From Girardinichthys multiradiatus (taxonomy: Eukaryota; Chordata; Actinopteri; Cyprinodontiformes; Goodeidae), in contig NC_061806.1 of the NCBI RefSeq assembly GCF_021462225.1, positions 29,133,644-29,197,643 on the forward strand: a stretch of 64,000 nucleotides of DNA. The letters are read 5' to 3'. A program made the translations under genes and the position numbers. Shown one piece after another: positions 1-13,040 of the stretch. The notes under the pieces are model-generated. The model was given only the letters and a program-made list of their open reading frames with translations. It searched no databases and had not been told where the DNA came from. The first letter of the stretch is position 1, and each line of letters begins with the position of its first letter.

Positions 1-2030
1 AAACATTATTGATATAATTCATTCATTCAACAACTTTATGACATAGATAAATATCAGTTCACAAACACAACGTAAAATAATTTAAAAGTCATTTTAAATG
101 TTTTATTGTTAATTTACATTTTATTAAAAATATGTCCTTATTCTCTGGATCCCTGGATTGGATTTCTAACAAACATTACTGACTCTCTTATGCAACTGAA
201 GCCTCTGGAAGAGATTTAACCTGTAAAATCTGTATTTTAAAGCACCTAAACATGTGTCCATTTTCATCAAATTACTGTCAGAGTTCAACTGAAAACAAAC
301 CACCCTGCAGCAAATACTTTCCAAAAATAACTGTGTTCAAATGTGCAGAAGCTGCTGCAGACAAGCAGGAGAGGGTTTAAAAATAAAGGTTTCCTGGCAT
401 GAAACTTTCTAACTGCTCTCGTCTTTCTCTTTGTGGTCACATCTGGGATTGCAGCAGTAATTGGACCTGGAAGAACCGCTGAAACTGCTTAGCTGAGCAA
501 CAGACATTAGTCAGCACCACCAACTGAGATAAAACACCTCTTCGCTCTCAACTTCTGTCCATCTTGTTCTTTGAAACGCCTCAATTTATTTATTTTATGC
601 TAAGAACTATTAAACATTAACTATTGTCTGAGATGAACTTAACCAGAAATGACAAACATGAGTAAAAACACAGTTAGAAGGAGCTTAGCTGTTAGGACTG
701 ACAGCGGGCAAATAAAAGTAATCAACGTAAATAATAATTTTAAAAAACGTGGCTGTCCTTCCTCTTTGTTAGAGATAAATGGGAATGACCCACCGCTGTC
801 TTCATTCCCCCCCCCCAAAAACATTTAGTTTAAACAAACAAGTTAACTTAGAAAAAAGAAAGGGCCAATTGGGAATATTAAATGAACCCATTGTGTAAGT
901 ACGTGCTATAATCTCAGGGTCAGGGTCAGTGAGAGGGTCAAGGTATAAACGAGAAAGATGAAGGTGCTCAGCAGAGGAAGGACCACAAACTGGAGGAGGA
1001 AAAGACATTTCATGACAAACAAGAGAAAGAAAGATGGGCCACAGGTAAAATCTTTTACACAATGAAAAAAATTAAATACTGTTTGAATTTATTTTTTTAT
1101 TTAAATGATAAATTAAAAAAACTCCCACCTCAGATACATTTTAGCATTTAATATATCTTAATGAATCTAATTTAAAGCAGGGTCAGAAGCACAAAGCAGC
1201 TGATTGAGTTGTATGTTTAAAGACAGCCCGCAGTTACTTGATCAAACCAGAAGGTGGCAGCCTTCTCTTGAAATTGATCAGGTGGAGTTTGTGTCTCCAG
1301 CGAACAATCAGTACCAAGGCGCGCAAAAAGACTCCGTTAAATTTGGTCAAATGTAGAAATTTTAAATTCCAGGAGGAGAAAACAAATAAATTTTTAATAT
1401 AAAGACATAACATTTCTGATTTAATGTAAAACATAAACAGCTTCAAATCTAACAGGGCTGTAAATCTAATATCCTAGATGTAAAGGAGACAAATTCAAGG
1501 AAATAATATTTACTAAAATTAATCAGGACAATATAACCTGGTGTATAGATTTTAAACTAGTAAGCTGAATAAGAGAAAAACTAATTATTATTTCCTGAAT
1601 GAGTATCTATCATGTACATCTCTCAACCCTACTGCGTATCATTGCTTTTATAGAACATAATATTGTAGATTTTATGACTCAGATATTTACAGCCATAATC
1701 AGCGCAGCTTCCATACTTCAAACATAAAAGATTTTATTCAAAATAGAAATATGTGATTCTTTTACTTCGTTTCTGCACCCAAACAGAAGAATCCCCTCAT
1801 GATCTTTCCCACCTTTCCCATCTTTTTACCGGCCCTGAACTCTTCAAACTGTGTTCCTCTCATAAATCCCTGCCCTATTCATCCATCTTGACCCCAAATC
1901 CGAAAGTCAAACTGTTTTACTGTTTTTTCTCTTTTAAATCTGACTTTATTTTTAGTTTTGATATGTTTTTGATTCTGTTTCATTGGTTTGAACCTCCAGT
2001 TTTCACCTGAACACACTCCTCCAACCTGAT
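1..2030. other. AT-rich non-coding DNA
   Basis: No gene or recognisable repeat is visible. Short open frames have no domain features and their translations are low complexity. Long A and T runs are frequent. Confidence 0.6.
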
Positions 2031-2480
2031 GTCTTTCAGCAGTTCTTTAAAATAACAAACACACCCAGTGAGGCAAGGGGGGCAGATGATGTATCTGTCC
2101 GGTTGCATTGGGAGGACCAGCCTGGTTGTGTGTTGTAGTAGACGAGGTGGGCTGGGGGGGCAGGATGGCTTGAGGGGGTCCTAAACTCAGCGCCCTTCCC
2201 CTTCACCCTCTTCTCCTTCTTTCTGTCCACCCACCCCGCCCCGGTCACGCCTGTCAGGGGCCGGTGACAGACGGCGCGTGGGTTCGTGTGTGTGAACTAA
2301 AGGGGGGGGGTTTGTTGGAGCTGTTTGGCGTGTGGATGTCAAAGGTCAGGCACATGGTCCCTGCCACCTCGCGCTTCATACTCACAAGCTGCCTCCCTTT
2401 TCCACCTGTCCCCCCCTGCTCCCCCCGTCATGTAACATTCAGCGCTGAGCTGGAAGAACAGCCTCGGCGCCAACGAGCAG
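2031..2480. other. GC-richer non-coding patch
   Basis: GC content is clearly higher than in the flanks, with several G or C runs of 6-9 bases and a few CpGs. Overlapping short frames occur on both strands but none has a recognisable domain. It could be conserved regulatory sequence; nothing here proves it. Confidence 0.4.
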
Positions 2481-3890
2481 AAAATCTGCTGCCAAGGAAA
2501 ATCAAGGAAGAGAACTTTATTTCCAACTAATTTAACTCTTTCCTTCACTAACTCACTCCAGCTTCCTCATTTTATTGCTTTATTTAATGTTAGGGACAAA
2601 ATCAGGATTTGAAACCTTTCACGTTAGAAAACAAAAATACCCCAGAAACTGTTAAATGTTTTATTATTGATTATTATTAACTGAAACATGATTCTGTAAA
2701 AATAAAATCATCTTTTACAATCATTTTATAAATGAAATGTATGTGTTATTTCAATTCGGTTCGCATGAAAGAAATTTCCTTCAATAAGAGAAAGCTTAAA
2801 TAAAGTATAAAACAGCAGGTTCTGGTCTGTTTTTTTTAGGTGAAATAAAACTGTATTCAATTATTTTATTCACTCCTTTTCTTTTGTCCTACTTTTAATG
2901 AAGATGAAGGCATTAATACGTTTTTCCAAATTTGATGTTGATAACAGCAAATTGGAAACAAAAGGTTGAAATCTAAATCCTCCTAATTAAATTAAACTAG
3001 TTAACATGAGTCTTAAAGATCTGGTGAGCTGCTTTTAAACATATATTTATGTTTCTATTTTCTAGCAGGACTGACGTTATTGTTCTGTTTTTAACGACCA
3101 TATTTGGTCAGTTAGCTCACAGGAAGAACATGAAAGCACATTTGTTCGGATTCGCTTTTGTTTTCTGTCAGATGTGAATCATCAGCACATATACTAACAA
3201 AAACTGCTTTATTTCAAATGAATCCACCGATTACTGTTTCATATAATCAGAAGCCATGATTATAAACAGCCAGAGTTAGCAGTAACTAGATTCAGAGGTT
3301 GTTGATTTGTTTTGTGCTCCTGAAATTTTTTTTATTTTTTTTTTATTGCTGACCTTTTAAATCCAAAACCAACACATGGGTCTTACATTTCTGAATTTGT
3401 TGTAATAACCAAACATGAATTTATCAGATTTTTCTCTAAATCAGAGCTCCATGTGCAGGCCTGGTTTCCTGAAGAGAAACATCCTCCTGGAGTAACTGAC
3501 TCCCACTGACTGTAAGCTTTTTGTTTTTGGATAAATGGTGAGCATATTAAACGATGAAAATAATGGAAAGTCTGTAGATGTAACGGTTTAATCTCAGGTA
3601 GGCAATCAGATTTAATTATAATGTAATCCAGATTAACACAAACTGTTTTTACTCTTGCATAGAAGTTTGATCCAGATCTGTTCCTTGCTTCTGATATTTA
3701 TGTCCAGCATCATGTCGGACCTCTCCACATTATTTATAATTCATAAAAAAATGGCTGCCTTCCATCACTTTCAGCCTCTTATAACCCGTCAGTGCTCCTC
3801 TCTTTAAGGCAAGAAAAACCTCTAAAATATCCTTCACATGACTTCAGAAATGATCTATTAAGCTTTATTTTGTGCCAAAGGTGAAGTTTG
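2481..3890. other. AT-rich non-coding DNA
   Basis: Homopolymer-rich and AT-rich, with no frame, RNA gene or repeat that I can support. Confidence 0.6.
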
Positions 3891-4080
3891 CTGCATGCTT
3901 AAAACATTGAAAGCTAACTGCTATTGCGCTGGATGAACCAGAAGGTTGTCAGTTTGATTCCAACTCCTCTTCACCACATTCTGAAACGTCGTTAGGCAAA
4001 GCACTTTATCATGACCTGTGAAAGGTCGAGTGTGTATTCAGAGTAAAACACTGTGGGCTCAGTTGCACAATAAAAGATGT
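3890..4080 (+). repeat. possible degenerate tRNA-derived SINE
   Basis: Near 3945-3962 the sequence resembles a degraded RNA polymerase III B box (AGTTTGATTCC against the usual GGTTCGANNCC). It is followed by a stretch resembling fish SINE bodies (GGCAAAGCACTT, then TGACCTGTGAAAGGTCG). There is no clear A box and no target-site duplication. Identification is weak. Confidence 0.25.
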
Positions 4081-5500
4081 TAGAAAAAAGCATTTTGTGT
4101 AAATCCAACCAAAACAAATTTAGGTGGAAATGAAAACAAAAATAATTTCTTAAAAAATCTTATTTGGCATAAAAGAAAAAAATGGAATTTATTTGAAAAA
4201 CGTGCTTTCTATTTAAATCTTTAGAATAAAAAAAATACATGAATGAAATAAAACTTTGTTTAGTTGCTTTAGACCAAATTAAGCTTTTCTGCATTAATTT
4301 AAATTCATCACATTCTGCAGATGTTTGCGTTTTATTTCCACTTCAGGCCTTGGTTCTCTAAGAGCGTCAGGATTGGTCTCCGTCTTGCCGGCCTTCGGTC
4401 CGTCTCAGCCTGACGTTATTTTGACAGATTGGTTTTTGGTTTTGCCATCGGGCTTCAGCGTCAAGGTAAACCAGATTATTTCTGCCTCTGAGAGACATTT
4501 GTATCATTACAGCCACAGTTAGTGTCTCTCTCCCCCTCTGAGTTGTAATTTTTTCCCAATTTCTCAAACAGTCCCTCCCACACCTCCCATCCTCCCCCTG
4601 CAGCAGTGGTCAGTGGCGGCGGTCGTGGCGCCACTGGACAGCGTGAACGCAGGACACATGGACCCGTTGCCAGGCAACAGCAGTGCAGGATCGGTGTGTG
4701 TGTGCATGCGTGTGAACAGGGCTTCTGCTCGGATGTTGTGTGTGTACCTGTGAAAGTGTTAATCATTAAGAATAAGCATGTTTCTCTGCCTGCAGGTGCC
4801 GAAGTGGAGCAAACAAAGTCCTGCATGTTGATGTCTGCTACTTGCAGCTGAACAGGATTACATATATTTTTATTTAATTTCAGATGACGTTCAGTCACAA
4901 CATAAACAAAGCCTCTTCTTTTTAAGCCCTAATGTGTTGAAGAACACCAGAACAAACTCAGGTAAAGGCTAAGGATGCAGTCAGCCAGAGATCATATCTT
5001 CCAGTTTTCCCATGACCGGCCCTGATTGGTGGTCGGCAGGTCGGAAAAATCTGATTTATTCCAATTCATTAAATGCTTCAAAGCTAAGAACTGTTTCCAG
5101 CCTAGAAACACAACAACCAACAGGATGCAGTTTTATAAAAGACGAAGGTTAGGGACACAATCTTTGATGTTTAAGTGTAGATAAAATTACAATTCATTCA
5201 CGTGTTGTTGGGTTTCTCTATCAAGCACATTTTCTTTCACTTGTATGTATTAAATCATGAGAAAAACCAGAATAAACACATCAGACTGCATAGAAACTGG
5301 TAATCAGTATCAACCAGGAAAAGCCTGACCGGTGCATTTCTAGCTCAGATCTGCATGATGATCTTCCTGCTGAGCAGCTGAGGACTTTTTTAAACCTAAA
5401 TATTGACTCCTCCACCTCCTCAGGAAGCATCAGCAGTTTAGAAGAAGCTGCCTGGGAGAGAAGGAGTGAACTCATGTTTGGATGATGATTTGTGGAGGAG
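4081..5500. other. non-coding DNA
   Basis: Mostly AT-rich. A GC-richer island at about 4570-4720 contains several CpGs. Open frames there overlap on both strands without domain content. Nothing else is supported. Confidence 0.5.
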
Positions 5501-6600
5501 TTTCTTTGACTTTTAAATTGAATCTCTTACGTGCTGTACATGTGTGCATCTGCTTGCATGCTCGCTCACGTGCACGCTCACGTGCACAGGTGTGAGCACT
5601 TTCTGATATGTCTCCAGAGTGTTTATTATATCCGATACAGTACCTCTTTCTCGCACCACATATTTCTGTGCCGATCGATTCCTCTGACTCCCGACAAGAC
5701 AATAATCGCACCTCCCTCCCTCTCTCCTTCTCTCCACCATTATTACTGCCCTCCCCGAGGAGCACAATGCAGGGATGAAGGGATAAAAACACAGAAATGA
5801 AGGGAGGGAGAACAAGGGGAAGAAGGAAATGGCCACTGTGTGGTACTTCCTTCTCCCAGGATCTCAGTGTTGAGGTGCAAAGATGGAGGCTGGGAGTGGG
5901 CTGGGAAAGGTGCAAACTTTGGAGAATAATGGCGGACACAGTGAGACCCAACAGAAGTGCTTTTGAACATCAGAAGTAAAAGGATGGGAAACTGGCAAAG
6001 ATGGATGATGATGGAGCAAACAGGGAAAGGACGGGGATGGAGCAGCAGGAAGAGAAAATCAGAAAATAAAATAATAAACAGACAGCAAACAATAGGCGGT
6101 GAACAGAATGTCTGCTTAATGGACATTTAAAAGAAAATGACACCAAAACTTGGAAAAAAAAAAGATGCCAAGAGAAAGTGGAGGTGGGAAATTAAAAAAA
6201 AAAAAGCTAATAAATACAAATCTGACAAATACAAAGAATCAAATTTGGAATAAACTGAAGAGGAAAGTATGAAATGGAAAAAAAAAAGGTAAAATCAGTG
6301 TGATTAGAGCAGAGTGAGCCCCAGCGTGACGGAGCGTCCTTGCAGGAAATAGCAGGAAGGAGAGGATGGTGACAATTGGACTAACAAAGACACACAGCCT
6401 CGCCTTGATGATCCGTGTGTGAGGGACTGGATGAGGAGGGAGGGGGCAGATTGTGTGCAACAGAGTAAATGACAAAAAGAACCGACGGGGTGGACAGAGA
6501 AATGACTGAAAAATGAGACACGCGTCTGGGTGGAGGAAAGGAGGAAATAAAAGGCCTCGATGAAAGACCTGCAAGATGGGAATCACATCCAAAGGGATTC
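5501..6600. other. purine-biased tract
   Basis: From about 5770 to 6590 the plus strand is strongly enriched in A and G, and the minus strand in C and T. This depletes stop codons on the minus strand and produces long spurious frames rich in Ser, Leu, Pro and Phe. I see no gene. Confidence 0.55.
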
Positions 6601-7068
6601 AAATCAGGAATAAATCCTAATAATTTACCTTTCACTCAAATAAAAATCTAACTCCCAAAGATAAAACAACTGAATAAAAATGCTCAGAATGAAATAGAAT
6701 AAAAGTGTCTGGATGAACTGGTTGTAATCTTTAGACTGAGTCCAAGCTGGAATCCAGCAGCTTGACCAGCAACATGGAAGCTGAGAGGAGATCTCATGAG
6801 CACGAGAAGGGCCGAATTTTCTTCGCCCCAAAAGAAGATTGTATTATTTTTCAATCTGGGCTTATAAGGTTGTCATGTGACCGCAGGGATATTTATGTTT
6901 CAACTATTTGGATTGAGGCGGAAAATCCGAGCAGTGTGTGAACAAACAAAGCCTGGAAAATGAAGGCTGTTTTTCCTGATACAGGATTTGGATCTTTTTA
7001 CCTCCATACATCAGGTTTGGAGGTTTGTGCAGCTCCACAGGTACAAGCAAACGTATAAATGTATGAAT

Positions 7069-7098
7069 GTATGAATGAATGAATGAATGAATGAATGA
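7069..7098 (+). repeat. ATGA-type tetranucleotide microsatellite
   Basis: Tandem GAATGAAT units, preceded by a diverged GTATGAAT copy. A simple repeat. Confidence 0.9.
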
Positions 7099-7109
7099 GA
7101 TGAGTTGGG

Positions 7110-7260
7110 CCTGTCGTCCTCTCTCGGAGCTGTGGACATCCAGTGATCTATAGAGTGAGCTGCGGGCCATTAGACAACCGGGTTTACAGCTTTATCGATT
7201 GGACCCGACTTAAATTGGCTCCCAATTAAACAGAGCACTTATTTGACCTCTCTACCCCTT
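7110..7260. promoter_or_regulatory. candidate conserved non-coding element
   Basis: A block free of simple repeats, with homeodomain-type cores (CAATTA near 7223) and an ATCGATT site near 7195, between repetitive flanks. The composition resembles vertebrate developmental enhancers. This is inference from composition only; no alignment was available. Confidence 0.25.
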
Positions 7261-7864
7261 CCTGTCCTCTCCTTTCCTGTGCCGTTAAATTTCCTCCACC
7301 TCCGACGATCTGAGCTCCTCTCCTTCGACACATCCATCTCTCTCTCAGCATAATACCTCCACTCCCTTCCCCCCCTCATCTGTGGCCATCACCCCATCCC
7401 CACCCTCTGTTAGAAGCACCTACACCCCCCATCTATTTAAACCTGGCTCTTTCATCATACAGAGCTGCTCTCCTGCTTCCTCTCCCTGTCCTTTTCCCCA
7501 CCTTTCCTCCGATGTGATCTTTGCTCCGCTTCTCTCTTACACTTTCTCTCAGTCAATCCGTCAATCTCTCTTTAAATAACAATGATGAATTATTAAGCGT
7601 ATTTATTCAAACAGCATTAATTATAAAGTACAAGCAGGTCAGAAGGGACGGAGAAGCAGAAGAAGTAGAGTATTTGGAGGAAAGGTGGAGGTGATTTGTG
7701 GTTAGGGCTGAAAATTGGGGAGAGAAAGAAGACGAGGGAGGTGAAAGAGGGGGTTAGGAAATTGGTGTGGCTAGCGGAACAGCTCCTCACCCTCCCTCCC
7801 CCCGTCCTTCCCTTGCCTTCCCCGCTCTGCTTTGTATTCTGTGGAGATGACAGGGGGAAAGCTT

Positions 7865-8150
7865 TATTGCTCTGAGTTTGTATCGATCGGGGCCCCACAG
7901 AGGGGGTAGCCAGAACCACGCACAATGGAGGCCCTTTCGCAAAGGCCGCCGATTGCTGCCTGCAGCCCCCACCTCACATGCACACCCGCTCCCTCCTTTT
8001 TTGTGCGAAAATTGCTGCCTCCTCTTTCTGGTTTGGAGAGGTCAAGAGACAAAGCGCTGTGGCTTTCATTTACCCGCGTGCAACATCGGCTCAGAAAGCC
8101 TGAAACCAAGAGCCGAAAGTGTAAATGAAAGCGTGATCTCACTCTAAAAA
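7865..8150. promoter_or_regulatory. candidate conserved non-coding element
   Basis: A GC-balanced, non-repetitive block with several CpGs and overlapping short frames on both strands. The frames show no codon signature and no splice-site arrangement I trust, so a regulatory reading is more likely than an exon. Inference only. Confidence 0.25.
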
Positions 8151-8520
8151 CATGCACACGCTGAGGTGAAACATATCTGCCCGAAGTGCATGAACATGCC
8201 CACATGAAGCAGCAGGCAAACACGCACAGATATACACACACAGCAAAAGCACAAACCCCGGCTGCAGGGCTGAGCTGCTGTCCCGACCGGAGCTGCATCA
8301 GAAATCCCTAATCTGGGAGCGTGACCGTCCTCAGTTCCAGCAGCCAGGGATCAGGATGCTCCGGGCAGATTCCAAATTTAAGGATGAGATGGGAAGGGGA
8401 TACAGGTTTCTGAAATCACCCCTAGGGGTGGAAGAATGGTTTGGAGCATAGAAGGGCAGGGATGAGGAGAGGGAAGTCGAGTGGTATGATTTACCCCCCT
8501 GTGCTCTCCTCACTGTGAAC

Positions 8521-9316
8521 CAAACCTCTCAGCATTTCATGGAGCAGAGGACCACAAGAGGGTTCCTCAGTCTTATCTTTAGTCTTATAAACACAGTTTT
8601 AGGTGGAAATAGACTTGTTCTCCTATGAGATTCTAACAGTATGATAACCTGGAGTAAAACTATCACAGTTTCACAGCAACAACCTGAAATAAAAATGTTT
8701 AACATGATATAACTGCTTCTATTTAGGAAAGAAAAACGTACTCCTACTGCAGCTAAAGAAATCTCATTTAATGATTATAGTTTTAACTAATATATAAAAC
8801 ATTTAGCTATTTTTTGTACAGACGGACCAAAGCAGAAATAACACCTATTCAGTATTGGTTTAAAGTAGCTCCTTTAGTTCACATTCCATGGTTGTTTGTG
8901 TCTCTCATCACTGAAAATATTTCCTAACAGACATGTTTTTTGTCTTAAGCATGGAGAACATGTAGGAGCATTCTTTCAGCCAGCTGACTGGCAATGCAGA
9001 GCAATAGGTGGGGGAGGGGCAACGTTAAACCACTCTATGACCCATACAGCTGACTGACACATTCTGAAGCATCTCATTAAAAGGATTTTATACCGTAGGA
9101 ACAAAATGACAAAGTTTTGGCAGTTTTCTTTATTTTTATTATAATGTATCATATAATAAAATCTACATCTGCTCTTTGCATCAAGGTCTGTAAAAGTTAA
9201 TCTAAACTACCAAATAACTCATTGGCTTTCAGATCATAAATGCACAGCACCACTTTATTGCTATCAGTCAATCTTCTATTATTGAAATATTGCTGATTTT
9301 ACAATTTGATATATTG
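8521..9316. other. AT-rich non-coding DNA
   Basis: Nothing recognisable. Confidence 0.55.
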
Positions 9317-9980
9317 TGCAACTTTAGATCTGAGTGTGAAGATCAGTAAGAGCAACAGGAAGTTGATTTGCACGGATCTGTTCTAATTAAATTATTTAAC
9401 CAATAGGCCTTTTTGTATATCTGCCAGTTAATTAGCTTAACTTGCAGCGTTTATGAAGAGAGAAGTTGGGAAATATTTAGGATCTCAGAGGGAAGTGTCA
9501 TCTGCATGATTCACGAGATTATAAAAAACATTTAATTATGATATTAATGCTTAATTTTGCAATAATAACCATGGTTGTGAATAACTCATATTTTACTCAC
9601 TCATCCTTTGTTTGCAATGTCCCAACGCCCCCGTTGCTCTGTGAGCGTCAGCTTCACAGCTACTACGACCCAATGGTCTGACATTTTATTAGCGTGCACA
9701 GCGTGACTGCATGGCATCAAAGCACAACAGTTCACCAAATACTGCTTTATGATATCAGGAATGCGCACACTGATGCTGCAATTCATGCAACTCTAGAGCT
9801 GAGGACTAAATGTGAGGGTCAGTTAGTTCGCTTGCATCTGTTTTATTTTTATATTTCCATCCAATAAGTTTTGTAAAACAGTCTTTAAAATGACCACACT
9901 GTGATTAGAAATACTTGTTTGTTTCATTTTATGTGACTAACAGGCAGCATTTATTATGGGAAATTAATGAAAGAAAAGGA
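9317..9980 (+). repeat. diverged direct duplication (about 470 bp apart)
   Basis: The segment at 9317-9475 aligns by eye with 9786-9970. Shared anchors in the same order are TGCAACTYTAGAKCTGAG, TGTGARRRTCAGT, ATCTGTT, a CCAATA block, a GCAGC/GTTTAT-type block and GGGAAAT. Similarity is roughly two thirds. It may be an ancient tandem duplication or two copies of an unrecognised repeat. Confidence 0.4.
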
Positions 9981-10763
9981 CAGATTTTAATTTTATTTCT
10001 TTCCGTATTTCAAAATCAGGATTTATTTTATGAACTTAAGAATTTGAATCCTGATGAATTATGTAATGGAACTGAATTATTTTAGTTTTAGATTTTTTCA
10101 TAAAGTACTGAGATTTATCAGTGTATAACTCATTGTAATCAAGGTTTTTGGTTTTCTTGGTTAGTGATGTAATTACAGTTTTATACATGTATTTTGTGTG
10201 GGTATTTAGTGAATTATGAATATTGTCTGATTATATTATATTAATAGTTATTGATTTGTTTACATGTTTGAAGTAAACACTCAGCAGGATTGAGGGAGGA
10301 TCCTGAAGAGCTTACAGACCAATCAAGCCAAAATGTTGATGAGGACAGTTTTATTCCCAGAGAGAGGCAAGAATATGCAAACAGAGAACATTTTACTTTC
10401 ATTATTTTCCTGATCTAACGTCCTAACATTCTCAAAAAAAGTTTGGATATTTCATTTCAAATCTTCTGCAGAGATCCCAGAATCATCCGTAGCCTCCTGG
10501 CCACCATCACTGCCTTCCACTCAACAAACTCCATTTTGTCGACGAGGGCCGAACGAATCGGCGTGCCAACCGTGGAGAGAGACGGACGGATAAAAAAATG
10601 GACGGCCGGAGGCAAGAATGAGCGCTCAAGGCCACAGCGTTCCGACCCCCCTGCTTCTTGGACTGTTTGGCTTCAGAGTGGCTGTTATCTCTCTATTTTT
10701 ACACTCCTTCCATCAACCGACCGCCCCAGACCCACTCATGTTCACTCACCAAATGACACATGG

Positions 10764-10790
10764 ACACACACACACTCACACACACACACA
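10764..10790 (+). repeat. CA microsatellite
   Basis: ACACAC run with one CTC interruption. Confidence 0.9.
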
Positions 10791-11584
10791 GATTACAGAT
10801 GTAGACAACGAGCGTGGTGCTGTGAGGCCATTGTGAGTCATAAAGCGAGTTTGGAGGCACTCTGTAACCTTTTCCAGAATCTTTCCAGCTGTTCAATCAG
10901 ACGTTTGATTACAAATTATTTTCTTTATTTTAGAAATGTTTCTCTGAAAATGCCGAACCTTTGCTTTGCTTTATTTTCTGAGGACATTTTGTCTGTTTTA
11001 CATCTAACTTTATTTAATCCTTTTGGGAAAAGAAAAACCCAAATGATAAAAGCTTCAAGCACATCAAGGTCACTTTTTTCAGTTGATTTTTGAATAAAAG
11101 CATTTTATTTATTCTCTTTAGAACTACTTCAATACTTCATAGAGAAAACATTTTTATTAACTGATTGTGTGAAAGAGCCTGTTTGAATTCTTTGAATCTA
11201 TTTTTCTGAAGATAATAAAGACAGATATGATGAAAAAGGGCTCTGAAATAATCACAACAGCAGGGTGAGGGCAACAGACCTAACACACACACACAAAGCC
11301 ACAATTACAGGCATCCAGGGCAGAGATAATTACAACCACACAGAACATGGGTGTGTGTCGGTGTCATTGTATGGATCAGATCCGCAGGGGCTAGACTATA
11401 CAATAACAACCAATTTAATGGAAAAGTCTATCTTTTTCTGGTTGGAATTTTATTGTGTGTTCAGACTGTAGCACAACGGGAAAGTCAGCGTGACGCCATT
11501 ATACGTTCCCACAGCAATAATACATTGAACACCATGTTTGTCTTATCATTTGCACTATAATCAGGTCTTTTATTTCGCTGTGCA

Positions 11585-11606
11585 TGTGTGTGTGTGTGTG
11601 TGTGTG
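11585..11606 (+). repeat. TG microsatellite
   Basis: An uninterrupted GTGTGT run. Confidence 0.9.
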
Positions 11607-12895
11607 AGGGAGCGCTCTGGTCTCTTTGCACGGCAGATGAAAGCATGGTAACACAAACTGCGTGACAACGGCGGCGTTCGAACGTGCAAGCACACACTGG
11701 TCGACGCTCGCCCCCTGCCTGGCTCACCGACCCACCACCATTTCACACCGCTGACCAGTACAAATTGGATAAGGGTCCATTTTCTCTGCACCAACAGACA
11801 CACACGTTAAGTGCACACAAACACGTTGCACGCTCACACAAAAATGGCTCAAAATGGCTGAAATGCAGCAGTTAAGAGTGGGGCCTGTGGTGTGTGAAGG
11901 TACAGAGGAGGACAGGTGAGAAAAGGAAGGTGGATGTCCTATTCCTCATCTCTTCATCTTCAAACATCTCCAGAAATTCCATTGTAAAACTGGCTATAGA
12001 AACTGGAGGAAAAATAAACGTATGTGTTAAGTGTTAAACGTTTCACACGTCAGCATTTAAAGCCTAGGCTAAGTTGAATTGGCCATCATTAGTTGAGGTA
12101 ACCTAGTTTTACAAGTTTAAAACAAAGACACTTTAAAATTAGCATTCAGAGGGAAAGCTTTACTCCTCCCAGGCATTAAAGCCTGAATTTGGAAGTAGCA
12201 TTCAGTGCTAAAACTTTAATGTGTGGAAATAACAGAACCTAAACCCATATATGAACCTAAAGATTTGTTGTCATAAAAGACTTATGTTTTCATTGTGCCA
12301 TTGCATATTTTCAGGGGCTTTGAAAACATTGTGTTATGTGGGTCAGAATGTGAGGAAATAAATGGGATTTTGTGGGACAAAAAGTGGTGATCTCCGGGTT
12401 TGAATAGTCCATGTTTACTGTGTTTAAAAGTGTGTAATTCACAGTGTCCTGCTGCGTCAGGACAGAGTTACGTAACTATCTTGTTTTATTTATTTTCATA
12501 CCAAAAGATTAACTAACCATCTCGGATTGAAATTTCAATGCTCTTTAAGTGTGCCCACGTGCTCAAAGCAGGTCTTGCCGCCAGTTTCACTTTTAGGTTC
12601 AAGCATCTGGCATGCTGAGGTGAGAGAGCTTTCACAATTGCAGACAGCATAGCAGTGAGATCAATTAATGTTATTATTGTGCTTCTCTTGGCCATATCTA
12701 ACTTCAGATTTTCTTAGAGGTTGGATTTTAAATTTTAAGGACTGTACCATAAAAATAAAAACAAAATATGAACTGCAGGATTATTGATACAGGTAGATAT
12801 TAAAAAAATTACAAGATGATCCCTAAATGTATGCATCAAAGCCTGTGTCCCTAAACTTGATCCGAGTTTTCCTAAACTCAAAACAAAGCACCTCA

Positions 12896-13040
12896 AATTA
12901 AATCAATACTTTATTTATAAAGCACCTGAAAACAATGAGCGCAGGACCAAAGTTCTTTAAAGTTGAAATAAGTTACAAACAAAACATTCAACAGTGTTTA
13001 ATAAAATAAAAACAAAATAAAAACATAAAAGCACACGATA
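12896..13040 (-). repeat. possible retroelement 3' end remnant
   Basis: The motif TTTATTTATAAAGCACCTG, followed by a GACCAAAGTTCTTTAAAG-type stretch and A-rich DNA, resembles the reverse complement of a common fish retroelement tail. No coding portion is attached. Family not determined. Confidence 0.3.

Larger units (their letters stand above)
6601..8520. other. unique DNA with conserved-looking blocks
   Basis: AT-rich DNA leads into two GC-richer, low-repeat blocks (7110-7260 and 7865-8150) separated by C/T-rich sequence. No coding exon is evident. The blocks are treated separately. Confidence 0.45.
9981..12895. other. non-coding DNA with two short microsatellites
   Basis: AT-rich overall. 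A GC-richer island lies at 10480-10640. The 216-codon frame at 10443-11093 runs through a CA repeat and has no recognisable domain; I treat it as spurious. Confidence 0.5.

Noticed and set aside
5472..6126. Long minus-strand frames of 107-159 codons
   Set aside because: They exist because the plus strand is purine-rich, which removes stops on the minus strand. Translations are Ser/Leu/Pro/Phe biased.
10443..11093. 216-codon plus-strand frame, the longest in the window
   Set aside because: It runs through a CA repeat (His/Thr run), has no recognisable domain, and is AT-rich at the end. A chance frame is likelier.
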